From Roseomonas elaeocarpi (GTDB lineage Bacteria; Pseudomonadota; Alphaproteobacteria; Acetobacterales; Acetobacteraceae), in assembly GCF_042433915.1 (NCBI RefSeq), contig NZ_JBHLUN010000001.1:389336-453335 (forward strand): DNA of 64,000 nt, in the 5' to 3' direction. How positions within the stretch are numbered: the first letter of the stretch is position 1; every line of letters starts with the position of its first letter. The position numbers and the translations under genes are program-made. Under the pieces are notes generated by a model. The model had not been told where the DNA came from. It saw only the letters and a list, made by a program, of their open reading frames with translations, and did no database searches. This document shows, piece by piece, positions 19,573 to 27,209 of this stretch.

Positions 19573-20850
19573 TCAGCCGGCCCGGAGCCGCGCGACTTCC
19601 GCGCGCATCTTCACGGCCGTGTCGCGCATGAAGGCATCCCAGTCCGCGGGCGGGCGGCTCACCGCCCCGATCAGCTCGCGGTAATAGGCCTCCCGCAGCT
19701 GCGCGTACCAGGGGTAGCGGGCGGACAGGAAGTCGTCGGTCTGCAGGCGCAGGTCGGGCGCCAGGAAGGGACGCATGGAGGGCGTGACACCCGAAGTGTC
19801 CAGGTCGTCACGGATCACGCCGCCCATATGCTCCAGCGAGAATTGCTGCGCCTCCCGCGACACGATGAAGCGCACGAAGCGCGCCGCGGCCTCCCGGTTC
19901 CGGCTGGCAGTCGGGATCGCCATGCCGCGGACGGAGCCGACGACGAAGGCGCCCGGCTGGTTGCCGAAGGAAGGCCAGGGCAGCACCTGGTAGTCGCCGC
20001 GCGGCCCTTCCACGTCCCACTTCGCGACGTTGAGGTTGAGCACGCGGAACATGCCGGCCCGCCCGCCCTCGATGATCTGGTACATGTCGGTGAAGGAATG
20101 GTTCACCGTTTCCGGGGACACGACGCGGTATTCCGTGAACATCCGCAGGTACTCGATCGTGGGGCGCGCGACCTCCGGCTGGTCCACCACGATCTCCGCG
20201 TTCTCGTTCATCAGCGGATGGGGCGCGCCGGAGCCTAAGACGAAGAGGTCCACCCCCGCGCCGAGCATGGAACTGGCGTTCCCCGCCTGCATCGCGATCC
20301 CGAAGGTATCGGCGCGGCCGTTGCCGTCGGGGTCCTCGGCCACGAAGCGGCGGGCGACGCGGATCGTGTCGGCCCAGCTCGTCGGCACAGGCTCGTGCAG
20401 GCGCTCCAGCCAGGAGCGCCGGATGCCCCACCCCGCCACGACCCGCTGGAAGGGCACCATGATGGCGCGGCCGTCGAGGCGGGAGGCCGCGAGGTCGCCT
20501 TCGGTGATGAAGCGCCGGTCGGCTTCCGGGATCGCGGCGATCACCTCGTCCATCACCATCAGCCGCCGCGTTGCGGTCTGCACGGTGATGATCCGCGTGT
20601 TGTCGTTGAACAGGATGTCGGGGCCGGTGTTCGTGTTCAGCGCGGCAATGGATCGGGAGAACCACTGCTCCGTCGGGAAAGACAGGGAACGGATCCGCAC
20701 GCCGGGGTTCTCGCGCTGGAAGACGTCGGCCATCCGCTCGATCATGCGCACGCCGTCGTCGCCCTTGTCGTGCCAGATCATGAGATCCTGGGCCCGGGCG
20801 GCCGTGGTCAGCAGCAGCACCAGCGCAAGAACGCGTGCCAGGAGGCGCAT
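19573..20850 (-). CDS. Sugar ABC transporter solute-binding protein (family 1)
   Basis: A 425-residue exported binding protein. The signal peptide ends at about residue 20 (TTAARAQ). The mature start DLMIWHDKGDDGVRMIERM and the segments NTGPDILFNDN and GGRAGMFRV fit family 1 (MalE-like) oligosaccharide-binding proteins. The ATG follows an AAGGGACGGA site. It leads the minus-strand transporter operon and is divergent from the protein at 21034. The sugar is not identifiable. Confidence 0.92.
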   Translation of the reverse strand: MRLLARVLALVLLLTTAARAQDLMIWHDKGDDGVRMIERMADVFQRENPGVRIRSLSFPTEQWFSRSIAALNTNTGPDILFNDNTRIITVQTATRRLMVMDEVIAAIPEADRRFITEGDLAASRLDGRAIMVPFQRVVAGWGIRRSWLERLHEPVPTSWADTIRVARRFVAEDPDGNGRADTFGIAMQAGNASSMLGAGVDLFVLGSGAPHPLMNENAEIVVDQPEVARPTIEYLRMFTEYRVVSPETVNHSFTDMYQIIEGGRAGMFRVLNLNVAKWDVEGPRGDYQVLPWPSFGNQPGAFVVGSVRGMAIPTASRNREAAARFVRFIVSREAQQFSLEHMGGVIRDDLDTSGVTPSMRPFLAPDLRLQTDDFLSARYPWYAQLREAYYRELIGAVSRPPADWDAFMRDTAVKMRAEVARLRAG

Positions 20851-21033
20851 ATCCGTCCCTTGTTCGTTTGTTTTCCAGAACGTCGCGCCGGCCGGATTGC
20901 CTCGTCAAGGCATTTAGTTCTTATTGCGAAATAACATGGGATTTGCGGTACTTCCGCAGGTCTCGGGAGGACGCAGGCCGGTCATCGGCAGCCCCGTTCG
21001 TTTCCGCGACGTCGCGCGCGATGGGGGATCTTC

Positions 21034-22056
21034 GTGTCCACCGCCTCACAGGACATGACCGGAGTGAAGATGCTGCGGATCGACGACATCGTGGAGCGTG
21101 CGGCGGAAACGGTCGCGCGCTGCAACCTCGGCTCCCCCGGCTCCTACCGGCGCTGGGCCGAAGGGGGTGAGCCCGGCGTGAATCCCTACGGCTGCGCGGA
21201 TGCCGCGAACATCCTCTACACCATCGGCCGCTTCCCGGGAGAGCCGGAGGAACGCGCGGGCTGGGTCGCGGCGCTGCGCGGCCTGCAGGACCCGACGGAC
21301 GGGCTGTACCGGGAGTCGACGCACCACCCCGTGCACACCACGGCTCATTGCGTTGCCGCGCTGGAACTCTTCGACGCGCGCCCCGAACGCCCGCTGTCCG
21401 GCCTGCACCGCTACCTCGCGCCGGATGCGCTCCACAGCTACCTGGGCAAGCTGGAATGGCGCAGCAATCCCTGGCGTGCCTCCCACCAGGGTGCCGGCCT
21501 CTACGCCGCCCTCGTCGTCGCGGGCGAGGCATCGCCGGATTGGGAGGAAGCCTATTTCAGCTGGTTCGCCGGGCAAGCGGATCCGGCCACCGGCCTGTGG
21601 CGGCGCGGGCAGGTCGCGCCCGTGCCGCATAACGGCGTCGCCACGCTGATGCCGCACCTCGCAGGCACCTTCCACTACCTCTTCAACCACGAGTACGCGC
21701 GCCGGCCGCTGCCCTTCCCCGCCTCCCTCGTGGACACCTGCCTCGCGGTTCGGGCGGAGGGCGCCTTTCCCCTCGCGCGTCGCGTCGGCTTCGCCGAGGT
21801 CGATTGGGTGTATTGCCTCAACCGCGCCCTGCGGCAGTCGCACCACCGTGCCACGGCGTGCCGCGCTGCCCTTGAGGCCTTCACGGAGGAGTATGTCGGC
21901 TTCCTCCGCACGCCCGAGGCGGATGAGGGGCTGCTGGACCTGCACCAATGTTTCGGCGTGCTCTGCGCCCTGGCTGAACTGCAGGCGGCGCTGCCGGGGA
22001 TGGTGCGCACGGCGGTGCCGCTGCGCCTGGTCCTGGATCGCCGGCCCTTTATCTGA
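21034..22056 (+). CDS. Uncharacterised alpha/alpha-toroid-like protein linked to the sugar ABC operon
   Basis: A 340-residue soluble protein without signal peptide; I do not recognise the family. Helix-rich repeats with motifs such as LQDPTDGLYRE, HPVHTTAHCVAALELFD and ADPATGLWRRGQ resemble the alpha/alpha-barrel repeats of prenyltransferase, terpene cyclase or glycuronyl hydrolase folds. Histidine-rich segments (THHPVHTTAH) could form an active site. The GTG at 21034 has GGGGGA upstream. ATGs at 21055 and 21070 are alternatives, the latter with GGAG five bases before it. Its divergence from an oligosaccharide importer suggests a glycan-processing role; this is inference only. Confidence 0.75.
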   Translation: MSTASQDMTGVKMLRIDDIVERAAETVARCNLGSPGSYRRWAEGGEPGVNPYGCADAANILYTIGRFPGEPEERAGWVAALRGLQDPTDGLYRESTHHPVHTTAHCVAALELFDARPERPLSGLHRYLAPDALHSYLGKLEWRSNPWRASHQGAGLYAALVVAGEASPDWEEAYFSWFAGQADPATGLWRRGQVAPVPHNGVATLMPHLAGTFHYLFNHEYARRPLPFPASLVDTCLAVRAEGAFPLARRVGFAEVDWVYCLNRALRQSHHRATACRAALEAFTEEYVGFLRTPEADEGLLDLHQCFGVLCALAELQAALPGMVRTAVPLRLVLDRRPFI

Positions 22057-22169
22057 CGTCGCGTCGCCGCCGCTGCCAGAGCCGCAGTTCTTGGTCACCG
22101 CGACCGGCGCGATGACGAGGCCGAGGGCTGCAACAGGTCGATGCCAAGCCCTGCGCCCGCACTTCGGAG

Positions 22170-22208
22170 GGGCAGAGGGTCAGGGCAGAGGGTCGGGGCA
22201 GAGGGTCG
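22170..22208. repeat. Three tandem copies of a 13-bp unit
   Basis: GGGCAGAGGGTC plus A or G is repeated three times head to tail. It lies in the gap between the toroid-like gene and the ATPase remnant. There are no spacers and no palindromy, so it is not a CRISPR. It looks like slippage expansion in non-coding DNA. Confidence 0.85.
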
Positions 22209-22241
22209 GCGCTGACGGACAAGCGCCTGCCGCTGCGAACC

Positions 22242-22424
22242 CCAGGCTTCCACGGTGAGAGCCGCGTTGACCAGCCTGCGGGTGTAATCCTCACGCGGCG
22301 AGGAGATGGTCAGTTCGGTGTTGCCGCTCTCCACGATGCGGCCCTTCCGCATGACCATGACCTGGTGGCAGATCGCCCGGACGACCTTCAGGTCGTGGCT
22401 GATGAAGAGGTAGGCCGTGCCATG
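22242..22424 (-). pseudogene. C-terminal remnant of a peptide ABC transporter ATPase (YejF/DppF-like)
   Basis: About 60 codons keep the end of an oligopeptide-importer ATPase: the H-loop YLFISHDLKVVRAICHQV, then VMVMRKGRIVESG and a PREDYTRRLVNAAL tail. Walker A, Walker B and the signature motif are absent, and the frame runs on into unrelated sequence after W-G. No start codon or ribosome site is associated. It is a decayed relic of a once complete importer, adjacent to the GH5 gene, and suggests past rearrangement here. Confidence 0.8.
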
Positions 22425-22550
22425 GCGCAGCCATGCTTGGGCGCAGCTATCGCGGGTAAGGACTGCCTCTGTGCCGGCCGACGCGACCTGCGCCACATTG
22501 GGCGCCGGATCACGTCCGAGCGGTGTTTACCAAACACAACCCTGGGTCGG

Positions 22551-22579
22551 TTGAGGTTTTTTGGAGACATCAGATAAAT
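22551..22579 (+). promoter_or_regulatory. Candidate promoter of the GH5 gene
   Basis: TTGAGG (22551-22556) and ATAAAT (22574-22579) are separated by 17 bases, 47 bp before the GH5 start codon, in a locally AT-rich stretch. A small inverted repeat (GTGTTT, ACC, AAACAC at 22523-22537) just upstream could be an operator. The match to the sigma-70 consensus is moderate. Confidence 0.45.
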
Positions 22580-22626
22580 ATTGAGACGGCGCCGGAAGCG
22601 GTGCCGCCCGAGGGGACGCGTTCGTC

Positions 22627-25533
22627 ATGGCACTGCAGTTCGTCTTTCGCGCGACCAACAGCTGGACTGGAGGGTTCCAGGGCCAGATCACCGTGACCAA
22701 CAACGGCAGCAGCGCGGTGAACAGCTGGGCCTTCAACCTCGCGGCTTCCTGGACCATCAGCTCCGTCTGGGACGCGGTGGAAACCGTGGCAGCCGACGGC
22801 ACGGTCACCCTGAGCAACGCCAGCTATGACGGCACCATCTCGCCGGGCGGCAGCGTCACGCTGGGCTTCACCGCCAACGGCACGCCCGAGGCGCCGGGCT
22901 TCACGGCGCTGGACGCGGGTGGCGGTGGCACCGTCACCGGGCCGGACCTGCCGTCGCTGTCCGTCAGCGATGCCGTGCTGGTGGAAGGCAATTCCGGCAC
23001 CCAACCCATGACCTTCACCGCGACGCTGTCCCACGCTTCCGACAGCCCCGTCTTCGTCCACTGGGCCACGGTTGACGGTACCGCCACGGCGGGATCGGAC
23101 TACACGGCGACGGGAGGCGACATCGTCTTCGCCCCCGGCCAGACCAGCGTGAACTTCCAGGTTCCCGTGCTCGGCGACACGGCGACGGAGCCTAACGAGA
23201 ATTTCTCGGTGGTGCTGACGAACCCGAGCGGCGCGACGCTGGCCGATGCCACCGGCACCGGCACGATCCGCGGGGACGACGGCGTCACGACGAGTGCCGG
23301 CGGCTTCCTGTCCACCCAGGGCAACGAGATCGTGGACGCGGCGGGCAATGCGGTGCGCCTGTCCGCCGTCAACTGGTTCGGCTTCGAGACCTCGCGCGGC
23401 GCGCCGGACGGGCTGAACGTCCGCAACTGGCACGACATGATGGACCAGATGGTGTCGTTGGGTTTCAACGCCATCCGCCTGCCCTTCTCTTCCGAGCTGC
23501 TCGACACCAACCTCCAGCCCACGGGCATCAACTACAGCCTGAACCCCGATCTCGCCGGCCTGTCCGGCCTCGCGCTGATGGACAAGATCGTCGATTACGC
23601 CGAACAGATCGGGCTGAAGATCATCCTCGACCACCACCGCTCCGCGGCGGGCGACGGGCCGAACGGCAACGGCCTGTGGTACGACAACGGCTATACCGAG
23701 GCTGGCTGGATCAACGACTGGAAGATGCTGGCGCAGCACTACGCCGGCAACACCGCGGTGATCGGCGCGGACCTGCAGAACGAGCCGCATGGCAACGCCA
23801 CCTGGGGCGACGGCACCGCCACCGACTGGGCCGCGGCGGCCGAGCGCGCCGGCGATGCCATCCAGTCCGTCAATCCGAACTGGCTGATCATCGTCGAGGG
23901 CATCGAGAAGTATAACGGTGACTACTACTGGTGGGGCGGCAACCTCGAGGGCGCGGCCACCCACCCGGTGGAACTCGATGTCGCCAACAAGCTCGTCTAC
24001 TCGGCGCACGATTACCCGAACTCGGTCTACGCGCAGCCCTGGTTCAGCGGCTCCAACCTCGAGACCAGCCTGCCCTCGGTGTTCAACGAGCACTGGGCCT
24101 ACCTGTCCTCGGAAGGCATCGCGCCGGTGCTGCTCGGCGAGTTCGGCTCCAAGCTGAGCGATCCCAAGGATCTCGCCTGGCTCGACGCGCTAACCGCCAC
24201 GCTGCAGGGCGACTTCAACAACGACGGCACCGTGGATGCCGGCGCGCCGGCCGCCGGCCTGTCCTGGGCCTGGTGGTCCTGGAATCCCAACTCCGGCGAC
24301 ACCGGCGGCATCCTGCAGGACGACTGGACAACGCCGGTGCAGGCGAAGCTGGACGCGCTGAAGGATATCCAGGGCGGGTTGATCGGCAACGACGGCGGTT
24401 CCGCCACGCCGGTCACCGGCACGGACACCAACGACACGCTCCATGCCGGGGATGGCGGCAACCATCTGGACGGCGCCGGGGGGGACGACCTGCTGATCGG
24501 CGGGGCCGGGGCCGACACGCTGCTGGGCGGTGCGGGGTCCGACACGCTGCAGGGCGGCGGCGGCAACGACGTGCTCGACGGCGGTGCCGGCAACGACACG
24601 ATCGACGGCGGCGCGGGCCACGATGTCGTGCCGGCCGGTCTGGAAGGTCGGCGCGCCGTGAGCTTCGCCGCCGGATCGGGCGGCACGTCGCTGTTCACCC
24701 ATGCCGACGGTTCGGTGGACACCCTGAGCAACGTCGAGGTCGTCTCCTTCGTGGACGGGCGCGAGGTCTTCGACCCCTCCGACCCGGCGGCACAGGTCGT
24801 GCGCCTGTACCAGGCCGCGCTCGATCGGCAGCCTGAGCAGGGCGGCCTCAACTACTGGATCGATCAGATCCAGCACGGTACACCGCTCTCGGCGCTCGCC
24901 GACTTCTTCGCGACGTCCGGTGAGTTCACCGCCCGCTTCGGCACGGGCCTCAGCAACGCGGGCTTCGTCACGAAGATCTACGAGAACGTGCTGGGACGTG
25001 CGCCGGACGCCGGCGGGCTGAGCTTCTGGACGGGGCAGCTCGACGGTGGCTCCGACCGCGGGCAGGTGCTGGCCAGCATCTCGGAAAGCGATGAGAACCG
25101 GAGTGCCACCGCCTCGGTCGTGTCCGCCGGGATCTGGGACCTTTCGGAGACCGCGGCCCAGGTGGCGCGCCTTTACGATACCGCTCTCGGGCGCCTGCCG
25201 GACGCGGGCGGGCTCAGCTACTGGCGCGGTGCCATCGACTCCGGCACGGCCCAGCTCACCGATCTGGCCACTGCCTTCGTGAACTCGCAGGAGTTCCAGG
25301 CAACCTACGGTTCCCTGTCCAACCGCGCCTTCGTCGAGCAGGTCTACCAGAACACCCTGGACCGTGCCGGCGATGCGGGTGGCGTGGACTACTGGACCCA
25401 TCTGCTCGACAGTGGGGCTGCCGGCCGCAGCGCGGTGGTGATCGGCTTCTCCGAAAGTGCCGAGCACGAGGCACTGACCGCCCCCAACATCATGAGCGAG
25501 AACGCGGCGCAGTTCGGGATCCTGTTCGCCTGA
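22627..25533 (+). CDS. Secreted multidomain GH5 glycoside hydrolase (CBM2, Calx-beta, GH5, RTX, DUF4214)
   Basis: A 968-residue extracellular endoglucanase-like enzyme. Domains in order: CBM2-type cellulose-binding module (about 1-90, with FVFRATNSWTGGFQGQITV), Calx-beta (about 108-217, with TAGSDYTATGG), GH5 (about 225-580), RTX repeats (about 600-667, GGAGNDTIDGG type) and DUF4214 repeats (about 718-950, with LDRQPEQGGLNYW and GRAPDAGGLSFW). The GH5 acid/base Glu386 (QNEP) and nucleophile Glu505 (LLGEFG) are both present. There is no N-terminal signal; the RTX C-terminus implies type I secretion, but no such secretion genes are nearby. AGGGG lies about 12 bases before the ATG. Confidence 0.93.
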   Translation: MALQFVFRATNSWTGGFQGQITVTNNGSSAVNSWAFNLAASWTISSVWDAVETVAADGTVTLSNASYDGTISPGGSVTLGFTANGTPEAPGFTALDAGGGGTVTGPDLPSLSVSDAVLVEGNSGTQPMTFTATLSHASDSPVFVHWATVDGTATAGSDYTATGGDIVFAPGQTSVNFQVPVLGDTATEPNENFSVVLTNPSGATLADATGTGTIRGDDGVTTSAGGFLSTQGNEIVDAAGNAVRLSAVNWFGFETSRGAPDGLNVRNWHDMMDQMVSLGFNAIRLPFSSELLDTNLQPTGINYSLNPDLAGLSGLALMDKIVDYAEQIGLKIILDHHRSAAGDGPNGNGLWYDNGYTEAGWINDWKMLAQHYAGNTAVIGADLQNEPHGNATWGDGTATDWAAAAERAGDAIQSVNPNWLIIVEGIEKYNGDYYWWGGNLEGAATHPVELDVANKLVYSAHDYPNSVYAQPWFSGSNLETSLPSVFNEHWAYLSSEGIAPVLLGEFGSKLSDPKDLAWLDALTATLQGDFNNDGTVDAGAPAAGLSWAWWSWNPNSGDTGGILQDDWTTPVQAKLDALKDIQGGLIGNDGGSATPVTGTDTNDTLHAGDGGNHLDGAGGDDLLIGGAGADTLLGGAGSDTLQGGGGNDVLDGGAGNDTIDGGAGHDVVPAGLEGRRAVSFAAGSGGTSLFTHADGSVDTLSNVEVVSFVDGREVFDPSDPAAQVVRLYQAALDRQPEQGGLNYWIDQIQHGTPLSALADFFATSGEFTARFGTGLSNAGFVTKIYENVLGRAPDAGGLSFWTGQLDGGSDRGQVLASISESDENRSATASVVSAGIWDLSETAAQVARLYDTALGRLPDAGGLSYWRGAIDSGTAQLTDLATAFVNSQEFQATYGSLSNRAFVEQVYQNTLDRAGDAGGVDYWTHLLDSGAAGRSAVVIGFSESAEHEALTAPNIMSENAAQFGILFA

Positions 25534-25559
25534 GCGACGCGGAAGGACCTGTCCTCCGG

Positions 25560-25583
25560 CGGCCGCGAAGCCATCCGCGGCCG
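25560..25583. terminator. Possible hairpin terminator between convergent GH5 and MFS genes
   Basis: Arms CGGCCGCG and CGCGGCCG (8 bp) with an 8-base loop, 27 bases after the GH5 stop. There is no T-run. The rest of the 211-bp gap shows nothing. Confidence 0.4.
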
Positions 25584-25744
25584 TGCTGCGGGTCCGGCCT
25601 TCATGATGCGCGGTGCTGCCTCCCGCACCCGAAAGCCCTCGGTGAACCCCCGTGCTACCTCGGCCGCATCGTCCTGCCTGCTAGTCCGGCCGGGGTGCCG
25701 GCCACGTCGCCGCGGCGGGAGGCGGCGCGGCCTGACCGTGAGGT

Positions 25745-27016
25745 CTAGCGGACCTCCGGCACCTTGACCCAGACCCAGGCGAGGTTGATCGCGAGCAGGA
25801 GCGCGGTGATCAGGAACACCCAGTGCAGCCCCAGCGTGGCCGCGATCGCCCCGCCCGAGAGCGGACCCAGCGACGAGCCCAGGAACATGGCCGAGGCGGT
25901 GACGCCGTAGACCAGGCCGCGATCCCCGGCCGGGGCCAGCCGACCCACCAGCGCGTTGGCCGTGGGCAGGATGCCGCCCACGAAAAGGCCCAGCGCGAAG
26001 CGCGCCGCGACGAAGCTCCAGTAGTCCGGAACAAAGGCTTGCGGCGCGCTGGCCAGCGCCGCGCCGGTGAGCGAGATCAGCAGCACCCGGCGATAGCCCA
26101 GCGTGTCAGACCGGCGCCCGAGAAAGGGCGAGGCGATGAGGTCCGCGAGGCCGGTCACCGAGAAGGCGAGGCCACCCAGCGTCGCCAGCGCGCCCACGGG
26201 GCCCACGAGCTCCTCCACGTAGAGCGTCACCACTGGCTGCACCGCCTGTACGCCGAACTGCGCCAGCAGCAGCACCACGAAGAGCGGCATCAGCCCGGGC
26301 GCGCGCGCCAGCACCGCGAAGCTCTGGAAGATCGTGGCCTTGGCCGCCGTGGGCTTGGGCGCGGTGAAGCGTTCGCGCACCAGCACGAGCGTGAGCACGC
26401 CGCACAGCACGCAGATGGCGGCGGTGAACACGAAGGGCGCGCGATAGGAGCCGGTGGTGTCCGCGATAAGGCCGCCCAGCAGCGGCCCGATCAGCGTGCC
26501 GACGAGCTGCCCGGTGCTGAGCCAGCCCAGCGAGTAGCCCAGACGCCGCGCCGGCACCTGGCTCGCCACCAGCGAGATCGCCGCCGCGTTGAAGCCCGCG
26601 AAGATCCCCATCAGGCCGCGCAGCCCCAGGAACTGCCACACGTTGGCCGCCAAGCTCATCAACCCGATAAACAGGGAGATGGCGAAGCAGGAGCGCAGCA
26701 CCATCAGCTTGCGACCCCGGCGATCCGCCACCCGGCCCCAGAGCGGCGAGGCGAAGGTGGCCACCAGCGGGGTCACCGCGGCCAGGATGCCGGACCACAG
26801 GTTGATCTGCGATGCGCCCTGGACGCCCAGTTCCGGCAGAAACAGCGGCATCACCGGGCTGAGCACGGTGAAGCCGATGTTCATGCCGACCTGGATGCCC
26901 ATCATGATGAACAGGGTGCGCTGCCAGTCGGGGGCGGCGGCCATCTCGGCGACGGAGTCCGGGGCGGGAGGCTGCGGGGAATCCGTCCGCTCGGCATCGG
27001 GAGTCATCGCTGCCAT
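25745..27016 (-). CDS. MFS efflux transporter (multidrug type)
   Basis: A 423-residue major facilitator protein with about 12 hydrophobic spans after a 33-residue polar N-terminus. The loop 2-3 signature SPLWGRVADRRGRKLM is clear, and a related SPFLGRRSDTLGYRR appears in the second half. It resembles MdtG/drug:proton antiporters. Starts at 27016 and 27007 are both possible; neither has a strong ribosome site. Substrate unknown. It runs in the same direction as the D-aminopeptidase gene upstream. Confidence 0.88.
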   Translation of the reverse strand: MAAMTPDAERTDSPQPPAPDSVAEMAAAPDWQRTLFIMMGIQVGMNIGFTVLSPVMPLFLPELGVQGASQINLWSGILAAVTPLVATFASPLWGRVADRRGRKLMVLRSCFAISLFIGLMSLAANVWQFLGLRGLMGIFAGFNAAAISLVASQVPARRLGYSLGWLSTGQLVGTLIGPLLGGLIADTTGSYRAPFVFTAAICVLCGVLTLVLVRERFTAPKPTAAKATIFQSFAVLARAPGLMPLFVVLLLAQFGVQAVQPVVTLYVEELVGPVGALATLGGLAFSVTGLADLIASPFLGRRSDTLGYRRVLLISLTGAALASAPQAFVPDYWSFVAARFALGLFVGGILPTANALVGRLAPAGDRGLVYGVTASAMFLGSSLGPLSGGAIAATLGLHWVFLITALLLAINLAWVWVKVPEVR

Positions 27017-27099
27017 TCCGCCCGAGGCTGGGCAAAAGTAAAGCCGCGGACCGGCGCGAAACGTTCGCGGGAGATAATCGGGCCCGCCACCGGACCGCC

Positions 27100-27138
27100 C
27101 CGGTGTTCCTGCCCGGTGTTCCCGCCCGGTGTTCCCGC
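27100..27138. repeat. Three tandem copies of another 13-bp unit
   Basis: CCGGTGTTCCCGC is repeated three times with one substitution in the first copy. It lies in the 193-bp gap between the MFS and D-aminopeptidase genes. The unit length equals that of the array at 22170 but the sequence is unrelated. Confidence 0.85.
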
Positions 27139-27209
27139 CCCGGCGCTGGCGTCATTGCCGGCGCCGCTGTCGGGTGCGCCGGCACCGTTGGCCCTGCCGC
27201 CGCGGCGTT

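Noticed and set aside
22170..22208. CRISPR-like array
   Set aside because: Units are only 13 bp, contiguous and without spacers; no cas gene nearby. The same applies to 27100-27138.
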